Source: Paraburkholderia dioscoreae (GTDB taxonomy: Bacteria; Pseudomonadota; Gammaproteobacteria; Burkholderiales; Burkholderiaceae). From it: a stretch of DNA of 64,000 nucleotides. The notes beneath the pieces were generated by a model. The model was not told the origin of the DNA, ran no database searches, and worked only from the letters and a program-made list of their open reading frames with translations. The DNA is taken from assembly GCF_902459535.1 (NCBI RefSeq), contig NZ_LR699553.1, positions 1,240,001 to 1,304,000 on the forward strand, given 5' to 3'. Numbering within the stretch: the stretch's first letter is position 1; every line of letters starts with the position of its first letter. Positions 28,976-36,841 of the stretch are shown one piece after another. The position numbers were made by a program, and so were the translations under genes.

Positions 28976-29053
28976 ATGGCGAACGCGACCTCGCGCCGGG
29001 TAACGGCGTACAGCAAGATCGCGGCGGGGACAAACGCGCCGATGAGCCCATGA
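28976..29053 (+). CDS. Putative 25-residue leader peptide overlapping the GT9 start
   Basis: The ATG at 28976 follows GGAG with a seven-base gap, a better ribosome site than that of the downstream gene. It encodes M-A-N-A-T-S-R-R-V-T and so on, and ends N-A-P-M-S-P. Its TGA overlaps the GT9 ATG in an ATGA arrangement (29050-29053), the usual signature of translational coupling. Peptide composition is unremarkable and no conservation can be tested here. The alternative is that the same GGAG serves a GTG at 28972 in the GT9 frame, but the spacing there would be only three bases. Confidence 0.4.
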   Translation: MANATSRRVTAYSKIAAGTNAPMSP

Positions 29054-30177
29054 GTCGGCTTGCCGGGCGTCTTCGTATTTTTGCGCGGGCCATCCCGCGA
29101 CTGCTGATCAAGCCATTGCGCCGCGAGCCACGGCACCCGCGCCGGATCCTGATTGCGCACCACCTGTTGCTTGGCGACACGCTGCTGCTCACACCGCTGC
29201 TCGCCAAGCTGCGCGTGCAATATCCGCAGGCGCAGATCGTTCTCGCCTGTCCGAAGGCGATCGTGCCGCTGTATGCCGGCCGGCCTTTCGGTGTCGCGGT
29301 GTTGCCGTTCGATCCGCGTGATCCGCGGTCGGTGCGCGACGTTCTGCTTTCCGGACCTTACGACCTCGGCATGGTGCTCGGCGACAATCGTCATAGCTGG
29401 CTCGCGTTGGGTGCGGGCTGCCGCTGGATCGTCGGACACGCGGGCGACAAGCCGGCCTGGAAGAACTGGCCGCTCAACCGGAGCGTGCCGTATCCCGCTG
29501 CGCCGGCGGCCTGGGCCGACCTCGCCGCGGAACTGATCGACGGACCGCCGCCGCGCGCTTACCGGCCCGCCGATTGGCCCGCGCCGCCGCATGCGGCGCT
29601 ACCCGAGCCGTCGCAGTTCGCGAAACCTTACGTCGTGCTTCATCCGGGCGCGAGCACCCGTGTCAAACGCTGGCCCAACGCGCGCTGGCGCGAGCTTGCG
29701 CAACGCGTGGAAGCGCTCGGCTATCTGCCGGTATGGACCGGCGGTCCGGGCGAAGCAGAGCTGATTCGCGAGATCGACCCCGACCCTCGTCATCCGAACC
29801 TGGCGGCGCGGCTCGGCCTCGGCGAGTTGTGGCATCTGTTTGCCGGCGCGCAAGCCGTGGTTTGTCCCGATACCGGCGTCGCGCATCTGGGGCGTCTGAT
29901 CGGGGTGCCCACCCTCGCGCTGTTCGGCCCCGGCAATGCCTTGATCCACGGCGCGGGGCGCTACTGGCGCGAGGTGCCGTTCGTGCCCATTACCGTCGCG
30001 GAGATGCCATGCCGCGATCAGCCTTTTATTTTCCGCCGCAAGGTAGCATGGGTGCGGCGCTGCGATCGCAACGAGACGACCTGCGTCGCATGGCGCGGCG
30101 ACCATGCCGACTGCATGGGCCGGCTGTCGGTGGAGTCGGTGTACAACGCATTGCAAAATGTTCTGGTGAAGGTGTAA
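29050..30177 (+). CDS. Glycosyltransferase family 9 (heptosyltransferase-like)
   Basis: A 375-residue GT-B protein of the ADP-heptose:LPS heptosyltransferase family. The opening strand is R-R-I-L-I-A-H-H-L-L-L-G-D-T-L-L-L-T-P, the Rossmann loop of WaaC/WaaF proteins. The donor-binding half has V-V-L-H-P-G-A-S-T-R-V-K-R-W-P and V-C-P-D-T-G-V-A-H-L-G. The C-terminus has several Cys residues, unusual for the family. The ATG at 29050 overlaps a short upstream reading frame. The stop (TAATG) overlaps the start of the ligase-like gene, so the two are almost certainly co-translated. Confidence 0.87.
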   Translation: MSRLAGRLRIFARAIPRLLIKPLRREPRHPRRILIAHHLLLGDTLLLTPLLAKLRVQYPQAQIVLACPKAIVPLYAGRPFGVAVLPFDPRDPRSVRDVLLSGPYDLGMVLGDNRHSWLALGAGCRWIVGHAGDKPAWKNWPLNRSVPYPAAPAAWADLAAELIDGPPPRAYRPADWPAPPHAALPEPSQFAKPYVVLHPGASTRVKRWPNARWRELAQRVEALGYLPVWTGGPGEAELIREIDPDPRHPNLAARLGLGELWHLFAGAQAVVCPDTGVAHLGRLIGVPTLALFGPGNALIHGAGRYWREVPFVPITVAEMPCRDQPFIFRRKVAWVRRCDRNETTCVAWRGDHADCMGRLSVESVYNALQNVLVKV

Positions 30178-31523
30178 TGACTCACACGGCTGCGCGAGTG
30201 GAGCGCGTGTTATGGGTTGCGTGTCCCGTCATTCTGTTCGTGGTGATGTTCGGCCACATGACGGCGCTCGTCTTCAATGCGCTTGCCCTGATGGCGCTCG
30301 GCGTGGCGGCCGCCGCCTGCTCGGCCAGCCGGCCATCGCTATGGCACTGGCCGCTAATGCTGCCCATCGCGGGCTGGGCCGGCTGGAGCCTCGCCTCGGT
30401 CGCGTGGTCCATGTATCCGATGGTCAGTCTGCACGCGTGGTGCGACGAGGTGCTCTATCCGCTGGTGGCGTTCTGGGGCTTCTGGCTGTTCGGTACGCAA
30501 CTGCGGCGGCCGGCGCCCGTCGTGCTCATCAACTGGTTCGCCTGCCTCGCGCTCGCCGCGATCAGCGCGCTCTACTGGGGGCATCTGCAGCCGCCCACCG
30601 CCAATACCTTTCCGTTGCATTTCTATAACCGCGTCGGTCACACCAGCACGCTTGCCGTGTTCGCCATGCCGCTCTTCGCCGGCTTCATGCTGCGGCCGCG
30701 GTGGCGCATGATCGGCGCAAGCGGCATCGCGCTGTGCCTGTTCATCGGACTGGCCACGCTCAACCGGTTCTTCTGGCCGGCGGCCGCCGTCACGCTTCTG
30801 ATCGCACTGTTTCCGCTCTACCGGCGGCGCCTGCTGCTGGCGGTGCTGGTCGTTGCCGTGGTCGGCGCGGCCGGCGTCGGCACACTCGAGTTCAGTTCCC
30901 GCTTGCGCACGGCCGGCACCGTGCCCGCTGCTACGCAGCCGCGCGACGTCGCGATCGACGGTCATCAGGTCTACGTGCCAGGCTCGCTGTCCGCAATCGG
31001 CGACACGGTATCGGCCGACACGCGTCCGAAGCTGTGGGCGTTTTATGTCGGCGAGGCCGAGCGCCACGCGTGGGTTGGGGTGGGCTTCGGCAAGCCGTTG
31101 CCGGGTATCGTCTATCGCAGCGAAATGCCGGCCAGTTTGCTGGCGGTCGAGCCGCAAGCGCTGACGCACGCGCACAACCTGTTCATCAATACGTGGCTGC
31201 AGACGGGATTCATCGGCGTCGTGCTACAGACGGCGCTTCTGCTGTGCCTCGTGGGGCGCTTCTGGCGGCTGCGGCGGGTCGACCCCTGGCTGTGCGCTGC
31301 GGGCGTGGCACTGGTGGCCGGCATGATCGCGAAAAATACAACCGACGATTTCATGTGGCAAACCACCATGCTCGCGTTCTGGGCTTTTGCGGGCCTGCTG
31401 CTGGGCTGCGCGGAGCACGCCGGTGCAGCAGGCGAGGCGTCGCTGGAAACGGTGCGAAGCAGAACCACGGTACTGCGCAGCGAACAGCGGCGCGAAGCGC
31501 CGACAGCAGAGTTGGGCGAATAA
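30177..31523 (+). CDS. O-antigen ligase family membrane protein (WaaL-like)
   Basis: A 448-residue polytopic membrane protein with about 11-12 hydrophobic segments. Between the late helices is a periplasmic loop of roughly 90 residues carrying R-P-K-L-W-A-F-Y and H-A-H-N-L-F-I-N-T-W-L-Q-T-G, the Wzy_C/WaaL signature. WaaL joins undecaprenyl-linked O-antigen to core-lipid A at the periplasmic side. A Wzy polymerase cannot be excluded on sequence alone, but the position among core-sugar transferases next to msbA favours ligase. It overlaps the GT9 stop by one base and is followed by a GT4 gene five bases later. Confidence 0.85.
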   Translation: MTHTAARVERVLWVACPVILFVVMFGHMTALVFNALALMALGVAAAACSASRPSLWHWPLMLPIAGWAGWSLASVAWSMYPMVSLHAWCDEVLYPLVAFWGFWLFGTQLRRPAPVVLINWFACLALAAISALYWGHLQPPTANTFPLHFYNRVGHTSTLAVFAMPLFAGFMLRPRWRMIGASGIALCLFIGLATLNRFFWPAAAVTLLIALFPLYRRRLLLAVLVVAVVGAAGVGTLEFSSRLRTAGTVPAATQPRDVAIDGHQVYVPGSLSAIGDTVSADTRPKLWAFYVGEAERHAWVGVGFGKPLPGIVYRSEMPASLLAVEPQALTHAHNLFINTWLQTGFIGVVLQTALLLCLVGRFWRLRRVDPWLCAAGVALVAGMIAKNTTDDFMWQTTMLAFWAFAGLLLGCAEHAGAAGEASLETVRSRTTVLRSEQRREAPTAELGE

Positions 31524-31528
31524 CCAGG

Positions 31529-32788
31529 ATGACGAACGTGAACCCCCACTCTATCGAAGCCGACCGCACCCCGCTGCGCATCCTGTTTCATATCAACGAT
31601 TTCGGTAAAGGCGGCACTGAGACCGCGTTGCTGTCCTGGCTAAAGACGCTCGACCGGCGCCTGTTCGCGCCGAGCCTGTCGGTGGCGTATCCGACCGACG
31701 ACCTGGCGTTCTGGCGTGCGCAGTCGATTCCCGAAGACGTTCCCGTCCACGTACTCGCCTCGTCGAAATGGATGTACGCGCTGCATCAGGCGGCGCGCCG
31801 GCGCAAGCTGGGCACCGGCGAGAAGTTATTGCACAAGCTGTTGACCTACGGCGTGATCCGGCCGCTGCTGGCGCTGCGTATGCGGCATCTCGTCAGGCAA
31901 CACGATCTGGTCTGCGATTTCGATTTTTCGCTGCGCCATATGGCGGGCAGTTGCAACGTGCCCTGGTTCGGCGTGAACCATTTCAGCCTCGCGGCCCGGC
32001 TCGGCGGCAAGAGCGCGCGCTACATCGCCCGGCGCGTGCGGCATTACGCGCGTTACTCGGCAATCACCGTGCTGATTCCCGCCATGCTGAACGAGGCGCG
32101 GGAACTCTTTTCGACAACGGGCGTGGACATGGACATTGTCGAGTTGCCGAATGTGATCGACGTCGACGCGCTGCGCTCCGCGGCGCGCGCGGAGATCAAA
32201 CGTCCGGCGGAGTCATTCATCGTTTCCGTGGCGCGTCTGGATGAAGGTCAGAAGGACCACAAGACCTTGTTACGAGCCTACGCGCAGTTGCGCGAGCGCG
32301 GCCGCTGCGAGGCGGCGCTCGTCCTGATTGGCGACGGGCGCGACCGGGGCGAGCTCGAGCAACTCGCCGACCAACTGGGGATCGGTGCATCGGTGCAGTT
32401 TCTTGGCTTCTGTGCCAATCCGCTGCCCTATATCCGGCAGGCGGAAATGCTCGTCCTGAGCAGCCGCTACGAAGGTTGCGCGGTGGTGCTCGGTGAGGCG
32501 ATGGCGCTCGGCACGCCGGTGCTGTCGGCGGATTGCCCGACCGGTCCGCGAGACATGCTGGAAGGTGGCAAGGCTGGCCTGCTGGTGCCGGTCGGCGACG
32601 TGGACGCTATGGCGTTCGGCATCGAACGCCTGCTGACGGACACCGAGCTGCGCCGCAGCGTCGCGCAAGCCGCGCTGCAAAAAGTCGAGACGTTCACGCC
32701 GCCACGCGCCAATCAGCGGATGCTGGAACTGGCGTTGCGCCTGCTGGCGAAGCAGGACTCGCCGTCGGGCGTGCTGGAGCCTCGCTGA
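31529..32788 (+). CDS. Glycosyltransferase family 4 / group 1 (LPS core)
   Basis: A 419-residue GT-B enzyme starting M-T-N-V-N-P-H-S, five bases after the ligase stop. Motifs: I-L-F-H-I-N-D-F-G-K-G-G-T-E-T-A-L (acceptor loop), V-S-V-A-R-L-D-E-G-Q-K-D-H, and the donor site S-S-R-Y-E-G-C-A-V-V-L-G-E-A with A-L-G-T-P-V-L. No membrane anchor. It likely adds a hexose to the outer core. AGG lies very close to the ATG, so translation probably relies on coupling with the upstream gene. It is the last gene of the LPS run. Confidence 0.9.
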   Translation: MTNVNPHSIEADRTPLRILFHINDFGKGGTETALLSWLKTLDRRLFAPSLSVAYPTDDLAFWRAQSIPEDVPVHVLASSKWMYALHQAARRRKLGTGEKLLHKLLTYGVIRPLLALRMRHLVRQHDLVCDFDFSLRHMAGSCNVPWFGVNHFSLAARLGGKSARYIARRVRHYARYSAITVLIPAMLNEARELFSTTGVDMDIVELPNVIDVDALRSAARAEIKRPAESFIVSVARLDEGQKDHKTLLRAYAQLRERGRCEAALVLIGDGRDRGELEQLADQLGIGASVQFLGFCANPLPYIRQAEMLVLSSRYEGCAVVLGEAMALGTPVLSADCPTGPRDMLEGGKAGLLVPVGDVDAMAFGIERLLTDTELRRSVAQAALQKVETFTPPRANQRMLELALRLLAKQDSPSGVLEPR

Positions 32789-32804
32789 AGCGCAAGCCCG
32801 AGAT

Positions 32805-33125
32805 TCACACGCCGCCAGTCACCAGCGGCAACACCGTCAGGTCTGGATGCGTGCCTTCCACGATGCTGCGGCCCATGTGCACGGCTTCATAGACGGCTTC
32901 GTCCTCGCCGGCGAAGCTCTCTTCGCCATCGGGGTGAAACGGCACCGCATGGCCGGGAATGGCCGGGTCCGCGCCTGGATGGCAAACGTAGCCGATATAC
33001 GTGTAGCGCTGATTCGCCGCGGTCGGCGTGTGCCCTTCGCTCGGCGGGTTCTTCAGAAACGGCGCTACGTGAATCTCGAATCCCTCGTATTCCACCATCT
33101 GCCAGGCTGCGGTGTGATCGGTCAT
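32805..33125 (-). CDS. Conserved hypothetical protein (106 aa)
   Basis: A 106-residue soluble acidic protein beginning M-T-D-H-T-A-A-W-Q-M-V-E-Y-E-G-F-E-I-H-V, with Y-T-Y-I-G-Y-V-C-H-P-G-A in the middle and D-E-A-V-Y-E-A-V-H-M-G-R-S-I-V-E near the end. GGAGG lies six bases before the ATG, and codon use matches the genome, so the gene is convincing. I do not recognise the family. It is convergent with the LPS operon, with only 16 bp between stop codons. Confidence 0.75.
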   Translation of the reverse strand: MTDHTAAWQMVEYEGFEIHVAPFLKNPPSEGHTPTAANQRYTYIGYVCHPGADPAIPGHAVPFHPDGEESFAGEDEAVYEAVHMGRSIVEGTHPDLTVLPLVTGGV

Positions 33126-33209
33126 GGCCGCCTCCGTCCAGTCACGCGCTTGTCAAAAGTCTAGGTGATCTCAACGTAAAGCGCGCTCAAAACGTCTACG
33201 GCTAAACCA

Positions 33210-33758
33210 TTACGGCTTGATGGCGCCGAGCTGCCTGAGTAACGTCAGATTGTCTTCGAGGTGCCAGTTTTCGACGATGCGGCCGTTCTTCACGCGATAC
33301 AGGTCGAAGGCCTGGAAGTCGATCGTCTGACCGTTGCCTTTGAGATTCTGGAACTGTCCTGTGAAGTGCCCGTAGAAATGCAGATGGACCGAGGCACGGT
33401 CGCCGGCCACCACGAGGTCGTCGATTTCGGCGTGCAGGTCGGGCACCGCCGCACGAAATCCCTTCGACGCCTGCAGCGGACCGTCACGACCTTGCGGGCG
33501 CCCGTCCGGCAAGGTGCGGTCCACAAAAGCCGGCGACAGCGCGCGTGTCGCGTAGGCCTCGCCGCCGGTGTTCCAGAATGCTGCGTAGCGGCGCGCGGTT
33601 TGCACGATCGCGGCACTTTGCGCCGAGTTCGATGCAACGGCGAGATGGTGCGGCACGGGCAGGTCGGCGTCGCTCGCGGCATGGGCGCTCACGGCGCCCG
33701 CGAAACTCGCGGCGATCAGCATATGGCGGGCGATTCGGGACATCGATGAGGTGGACAT
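33210..33758 (-). CDS. Exported SnoaL-like (NTF2-fold) protein
   Basis: A 182-residue protein with a signal peptide (H-M-L-I-A-A-S-F-A-G-A-V-S-A-H-A, cleavage before A-S-D) and a SnoaL-like ester-cyclase fold: F-W-N-T-G-G, P-D-G-R-P-Q-G-R-D-G-P, V-P-D-L-H-A-E-I-D-D-L-V-V-A-G-D-R, H-F-T-G-Q-F and the final F-D-L-Y-R-V-K-N-G-R-I-V-E-N-W-H. The last segment is the family hallmark. Substrate unknown. A start at 33797 is possible, but the ATG at 33758 has GGAA at workable spacing. Confidence 0.8.
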   Translation of the reverse strand: MSTSSMSRIARHMLIAASFAGAVSAHAASDADLPVPHHLAVASNSAQSAAIVQTARRYAAFWNTGGEAYATRALSPAFVDRTLPDGRPQGRDGPLQASKGFRAAVPDLHAEIDDLVVAGDRASVHLHFYGHFTGQFQNLKGNGQTIDFQAFDLYRVKNGRIVENWHLEDNLTLLRQLGAIKP

Positions 33759-33978
33759 GGCGCGTTCCAGAGAGATGTTGAGGTCGATGGAGCGCATTCT
33801 CTGGCTAATTGCCGTGTTTGATAATTGGTCTAACTCTTAAAGGATTGTCGGGTTATTTTTGAAAACGATGCGCGCGGCGCGAAGGTTCGGCGTGAGGTCA
33901 GAGAGTCAGTCTCCCGCCGGTCGCGCGATGTCGATCGTCAGATAGAATGGTGCGCTTTGCCCGTACACGACTCTGCCC

Positions 33979-34911
33979 ATGTGGTTCAAAAACCTTCAGC
34001 TTCACCGTCTTCCCGCACCGTGGTCCGTCACCCCCGAACAGATGCAGAAATGGCTCGCGCCGCATGCGTTCGCGCCCGGCAACAGCGTCGAGATGCAAAG
34101 CCACGGCTGGGCATCGCCGCGTGATAACGATTCCAGCGACTCGCTGGTGTATTCGCTCAATGGCCAGATGCTGCTGGTGTTTCGCGCCGAAAAGAAACTG
34201 CTGCCCGCTTCGGTCGTCACGCAAGTGACCAAGGCGCGCGCGTTCGAACTCGAGGAACAGCAAGGCTTCAAACCCGGCCGAAAACAGATGCGCGAACTCA
34301 AGGAGCAGGTCACGGACGAACTGTTGCCGCGCGCCTTCAGCATTCGCCGCGATACGCGCGTGTGGATCGACTGCAGGAACGGCTGGCTCGTGATCGACGC
34401 GGCTTCGCAAGCGGTCGCCGATGAAGTGCGCGGCCTGCTGGTGAAGTCGATCGATCAATTGCCGCTCGGCACGGTACGCGTCACGCACTCGCCGGTCGCG
34501 GCCATGACCGGATGGCTGCTCGCAGGCGAGGGTCCGGCGGGCTTCACGCTGGATCAGGACACCGAGTTGCGTTCGCCCGCGGAAGGCAACGCCACCGTGC
34601 GCTACGTGGGACATACACTGGACGCCGAAGACATGCGCCGTCATATCGAAGCCGGCAAGCAATGCATGCGGCTCGCGATGACATGGAACAATCGCGTGTC
34701 GTTCGTGCTGACGCCGTCGCTCACGATCAAGCGCATCGCGCCGCTCGACGTGTTGAAGGAAGCGGGCGATCCCACCGCGCAGAACGACGACGAACGTTTC
34801 GACTCTGACGTCACGCTGATGACCGCCGAACTCGACCGCATGCTGTGCGATCTGCTCGACGCGCTGGGCGGCGAGCAGGGCGAAGCGATTCCGCAAGCCG
34901 CGGCGGCGTAA
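33979..34911 (+). CDS. rdgC: Recombination-associated protein RdgC
   Basis: A 310-residue DNA-binding protein that forms a ring around duplex DNA and restrains RecA-dependent recombination. The N-terminus [10 protein letters not shown] and the following W-L-A-P-H-A-F are typical. Further marks are the central [12 protein letters not shown], the D-E-L-L-P-R-A-F-S segment and the late [13 protein letters not shown]. Length is as usual (about 300). It is divergent from the SnoaL-like gene and followed at 150 bp by the HdeD-like gene. Confidence 0.96.
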   Translation: MWFKNLQLHRLPAPWSVTPEQMQKWLAPHAFAPGNSVEMQSHGWASPRDNDSSDSLVYSLNGQMLLVFRAEKKLLPASVVTQVTKARAFELEEQQGFKPGRKQMRELKEQVTDELLPRAFSIRRDTRVWIDCRNGWLVIDAASQAVADEVRGLLVKSIDQLPLGTVRVTHSPVAAMTGWLLAGEGPAGFTLDQDTELRSPAEGNATVRYVGHTLDAEDMRRHIEAGKQCMRLAMTWNNRVSFVLTPSLTIKRIAPLDVLKEAGDPTAQNDDERFDSDVTLMTAELDRMLCDLLDALGGEQGEAIPQAAAA

Positions 34912-35061
34912 GACGTTTCGATTCGTGGCAGGCCGGCGCGTCTGAACGGGGCGCGCCGCATGCGCATGGACGGCTCCGTCGTGCCGAAGCGTTGCGCGCC
35001 CGAGCCATGAACGTGTATAAGATGGCGATCGGCAGGGCGCGTCAATCACGGAGGGCTTGCG

Positions 35062-36489
35062 ATGGTTCGTCTGGTCATGATTCTGCTTGGAGTCGATTAC
35101 CTGCGCACGCGCTGGCGATCGTTGCGGCTCGTCGGCTGCATCAGTTTGCTGCTCGGCGTCGTCGTGTTCATCGATGCGCTCGATAGCGCGCTCTACTTTC
35201 CGATCACCCCATTCGCATTGTTCCTGTTGCTGGAAGGCCTCGCCACGCTGGCCGTCGCCTGGACCGGCATGGGCGGGCAACGTACGCTGCGCTATGTAAA
35301 AGGCATTGCGTTCTCCACTGCGGCGGCGCTGATTCTCGTCGGCCATGAGCACGGCAACTTCATTCTGTCGATGATCTTCGGCACGCTCTTTCTCGCCGAT
35401 GGGCTGTTGCAGATCGTCTCCGCCAAAGTGGTCCGCTATCGCACGTGGCGGCTCGCGATGATCGGCGGCGGTGTCGAAATCGCGCTGGCGATTTTTTTCT
35501 ATCAACCTTATCCGACGCACTACGTCGGCACGGTGCCGTACTGTCTCGGACTCGGCCTGATCTTCGGCGGCTGGAACATGTTCTTGCTGAGCACGCGGGT
35601 GCGGCGGCTCGACTCGAATCCCGCGGTCGCCGCGAACCCCGGACTCGCCGCGAACGGCGCTGCGGCGGATGCCGGCATCGCCGCCGCGAGCGAACTGGCC
35701 GCGAGCCGCGTGATCGCCCACGAATGGGATGGGCCCCCCGCCGCCGATGAAGCCGCCTTGACCGTACACGTGTGGACGCCCGTCGGCTCAGCGAAAAGCG
35801 AGGCGCGGCGGCAGCCGATCGTCGATCGTTATATCGCGGCGGTGGATCGCAACGGCGTGATATCGACTGGACATGCTGCGCTCGAATCGCCCGAGGGCAT
35901 CTACATCAGCCTGTATCCGGGCGTCGAGATCGACCGCTCGCCCGACGACTTCGCGCGGCTTCTACGCGCCACGCGTGAGAACGACGTGCCGGGCCTGTTC
36001 CAGCCCGACTACGCGACCGAGTCGAAAGCGTGGTGTCCTTCCACCGTGCAGGTGCGGATCCGCAATTACGATCCGGTCCGGTTGCGGCGTTTCTGGGACG
36101 CGTATCGGCAGGACGCGACGTATAACCTCACGCACCGCAACTGTTCGAGCAGTGTCTCGCGCGCACTGGAAGCGGCTATCGAAGGGGCATCGGCGCGCGT
36201 GTGGGGCGGCCTCGGCGGGTGGCGGCCGTTTCTGCGCGTGATCTCCACACCCGAACTGTGGGTCGCCGCGCAAGTGCGCAAGCGAGCCGCAACGATGGCA
36301 TGGACGCCCGGCCTCACACTCGACTATGCGCGCGCCCTTAGCATGCTGGCCGACCCGCGACCTTCGGGCTGGGTCAAGATGGCGCGCCTCGCGGTGCAGA
36401 GAATGGTTCGCTCGCGCCAGCAATGGCGCGAAGAGGCGCGCCACGCGAGCGTCGCCGAGGACACGGCGCGCGACGCGGTGCGCGAATGA
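35062..36489 (+). CDS. HdeD-like membrane protein fused to a permuted papain-like (NlpC/LRAT-type) domain
   Basis: A 475-residue protein with a strong ribosome site (CGGAGGG). Residues 1-185 hold six membrane helices of the HdeD/DUF308 type (for example L-R-L-V-G-C-I-S-L-L-L-G and I-G-G-G-V-E-I-A-L-A-I-F-F-Y). After an Ala-rich linker (about 190-225), a soluble domain has G-H-A-A-L-E-S with H271, then Y-N-L-T-H-R-N-C-S-S-S-V with H358 and C361. His before Cys is the order of circularly permuted papain-like enzymes. HdeD in E. coli supports acid resistance. The catalytic assignment is my inference; a non-enzymatic binding domain is possible. Confidence 0.75.
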   Translation: MVRLVMILLGVDYLRTRWRSLRLVGCISLLLGVVVFIDALDSALYFPITPFALFLLLEGLATLAVAWTGMGGQRTLRYVKGIAFSTAAALILVGHEHGNFILSMIFGTLFLADGLLQIVSAKVVRYRTWRLAMIGGGVEIALAIFFYQPYPTHYVGTVPYCLGLGLIFGGWNMFLLSTRVRRLDSNPAVAANPGLAANGAAADAGIAAASELAASRVIAHEWDGPPAADEAALTVHVWTPVGSAKSEARRQPIVDRYIAAVDRNGVISTGHAALESPEGIYISLYPGVEIDRSPDDFARLLRATRENDVPGLFQPDYATESKAWCPSTVQVRIRNYDPVRLRRFWDAYRQDATYNLTHRNCSSSVSRALEAAIEGASARVWGGLGGWRPFLRVISTPELWVAAQVRKRAATMAWTPGLTLDYARALSMLADPRPSGWVKMARLAVQRMVRSRQQWREEARHASVAEDTARDAVRE

Positions 36490-36841
36490 GGCGCGCTCGC
36501 GGCGAGCGCTGCACAACTTCGACGTCGCGGTAAAAATAGCATCTGTATCAACGGCTTGCAGTTTTTGCCGGATAGTTATGCACAGATTTGAGCACAGATT
36601 CTGTTGATAACTCCGCGCACGCGACGCAGCACCCAAATGAGTGTTTTCAACCAATATGGCGGGTGTATGCTGACCCCGTCGGTCAACTTGTCTGAGACCA
36701 CTCGACCACACCGGAACCCGGCCGTGGCTCATTGAAGATCAAAACCGCGCGGCGCGCTCTTCGCCTGCTGCGGCTGTGGCTTTTTTACAAGCGTGAACAC
36801 GATGGACAGGACGAACCCGGCGGCATTCATCAGGCGGTCAG
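36490..36841. other. Intergenic region with DnaA-box-like sites
   Basis: 352 bp between the HdeD-like gene and the first transglutaminase gene, with lower GC around 36530-36620. It contains TTATGCACA (36576-36584), an exact match to the DnaA-box pattern TTATNCACA, and TGTTGATAA (36602-36610), an inverted box with one mismatch. CACAGATT repeats at 36581 and 36593. No gene was recognised. Confidence 0.45.

Larger units (their letters stand above)
28704..29049 (+). other. Intergenic region with promoter-like elements and a leader ORF before the GT9 gene
   Basis: 346 bp between two same-strand LPS genes. It contains an extended -10 box (28783-28791), a palindrome (28806-28824) and a 25-codon reading frame (28976-29053), listed separately. 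No larger gene was seen. Confidence 0.55.

Noticed and set aside
28972..30177. Longer GT9 gene starting at GTG 28972
   Set aside because: The GGAG site is only three bases away, and the added residues (H-G-E-R-D-L-A-P) do not look like the family; the ATG at 29050 gives a normal N-terminus. Kept as an alternative in the leader-peptide entry.
33898..35769. A 623-codon minus-strand open frame opposite rdgC and the HdeD-like gene
   Set aside because: It is antisense to two genes with clear family motifs and ribosome sites. High-GC codon bias keeps the opposite strand open; the translated sequence is Arg/His-rich and unlike any protein.
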